Part shown: piece by piece, positions 63,287 through 63,366 of the stretch
How positions within the stretch are numbered: the stretch's first letter is position 1
How the letters are laid out: each line of letters starts with the position of its first letter
Assembly (NCBI GenBank): GCA_031260805.1
Contig: JAISKV010000005.1
Coordinates: 1-63,366, forward strand
From: Rickettsiales bacterium
GTDB lineage: Bacteria > Pseudomonadota > Alphaproteobacteria > Rs-D84
DNA: 63,366 nucleotides
Reading direction: 5' to 3'
Notes under the pieces: model-generated
What the model was told of the DNA's origin: nothing
Databases searched by the model: none
Seen by the model: only the letters and a program-made list of their open reading frames with translations
Program-made: the position numbers and the translations under genes

Positions 63287-63366
63287 ATAACCCACCTCTG
63301 GACAAACGGCCCGCCTAATTTTATGCCCCGGCGCGCAACAAATAAAAATTATGAACAGACATTTTT
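63239..63366. other. Probable assembly artefact at the window end
   Basis: Twenty-one consecutive G residues are followed by CCCCCGCCCG. Such a run occurs nowhere else in the window and resembles the no-signal poly-G of two-colour sequencers. The bases after it should not be trusted. Confidence 0.7.

Overview
This window reads as the chromosome of an uncultured alphaproteobacterium. The pointers are a short bacterial-type ProRS, an AddA-type helicase, a DUF2155 secreted protein, CarD, an OlsB-like acyltransferase and the rpmF-plsX-fabH and rpsP-rimM-trmD-rplS blocks. Pyruvate:ferredoxin oxidoreductase (here split in two) points to anaerobic or microaerobic life. GatCAB together with a tRNA-Gln suggests Gln-tRNA is made by transamidation. 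A gut-associated lineage is my inference; nothing in the sequence proves it.

Layout. 1-10.5 kb: an alpha/beta hydrolase, a GNAT protein, a large ankyrin/subtilase-like autotransporter, then OlsB-like acyltransferase, DUF2817 peptidase, NYN protein, PlsC-like acyltransferase and proS. 10.5-16.5 kb (minus strand): M48/TPR protease, map, holA, fabH, plsX, rpmF. 16.5-21.3 kb: a 4.7-kb integrative element inserted in the anticodon arm of a tRNA-Leu(UAA) gene. It carries an integrase, a lipoprotein with a structured leader, an HUH-like Rep, an AlpA-like regulator, an unknown protein and its own intact tRNA-Leu(UAA). 21.3-26.9 kb: SHOCT protein, mscL, prfA, hisS, YgjP-like protein, carD, BamE-like lipoprotein. 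26.9-37.5 kb: a tight minus-strand operon with both halves of the oxidoreductase, three passenger genes between them, and a giant M48/ABC1-like fusion; then ctpA. 37.6-48.8 kb: dnaK, a split AddA, secreted proteins, a beta-lactamase-fold protein, Nudix, tRNA-Gln, argS. 48.8-63.4 kb: parE, a thioredoxin-like protein, cvpA, ruvX, gatCAB, tatB, fba, the rpsP-rimM-trmD-rplS operon, DUF2155 and tsaD. The last 130 bases follow a poly-G run and look artefactual.

The most unusual property is a dense set of repeats that enter genes. Three palindromic families (called A, B and C here) and several short tandem families with 7-bp units (one with 6 bp) occur between genes, at gene ends where they supply stop codons, and in frame inside conserved genes: tsaD, trmD, ruvX, rimM, argS, nifJ and the autotransporter. 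One heptad, ATCTTTT, forms the hydrophobic core of five separate signal peptides. The behaviour resembles the Rickettsia palindromic elements, but the heptad families do not match any repeat I can name.
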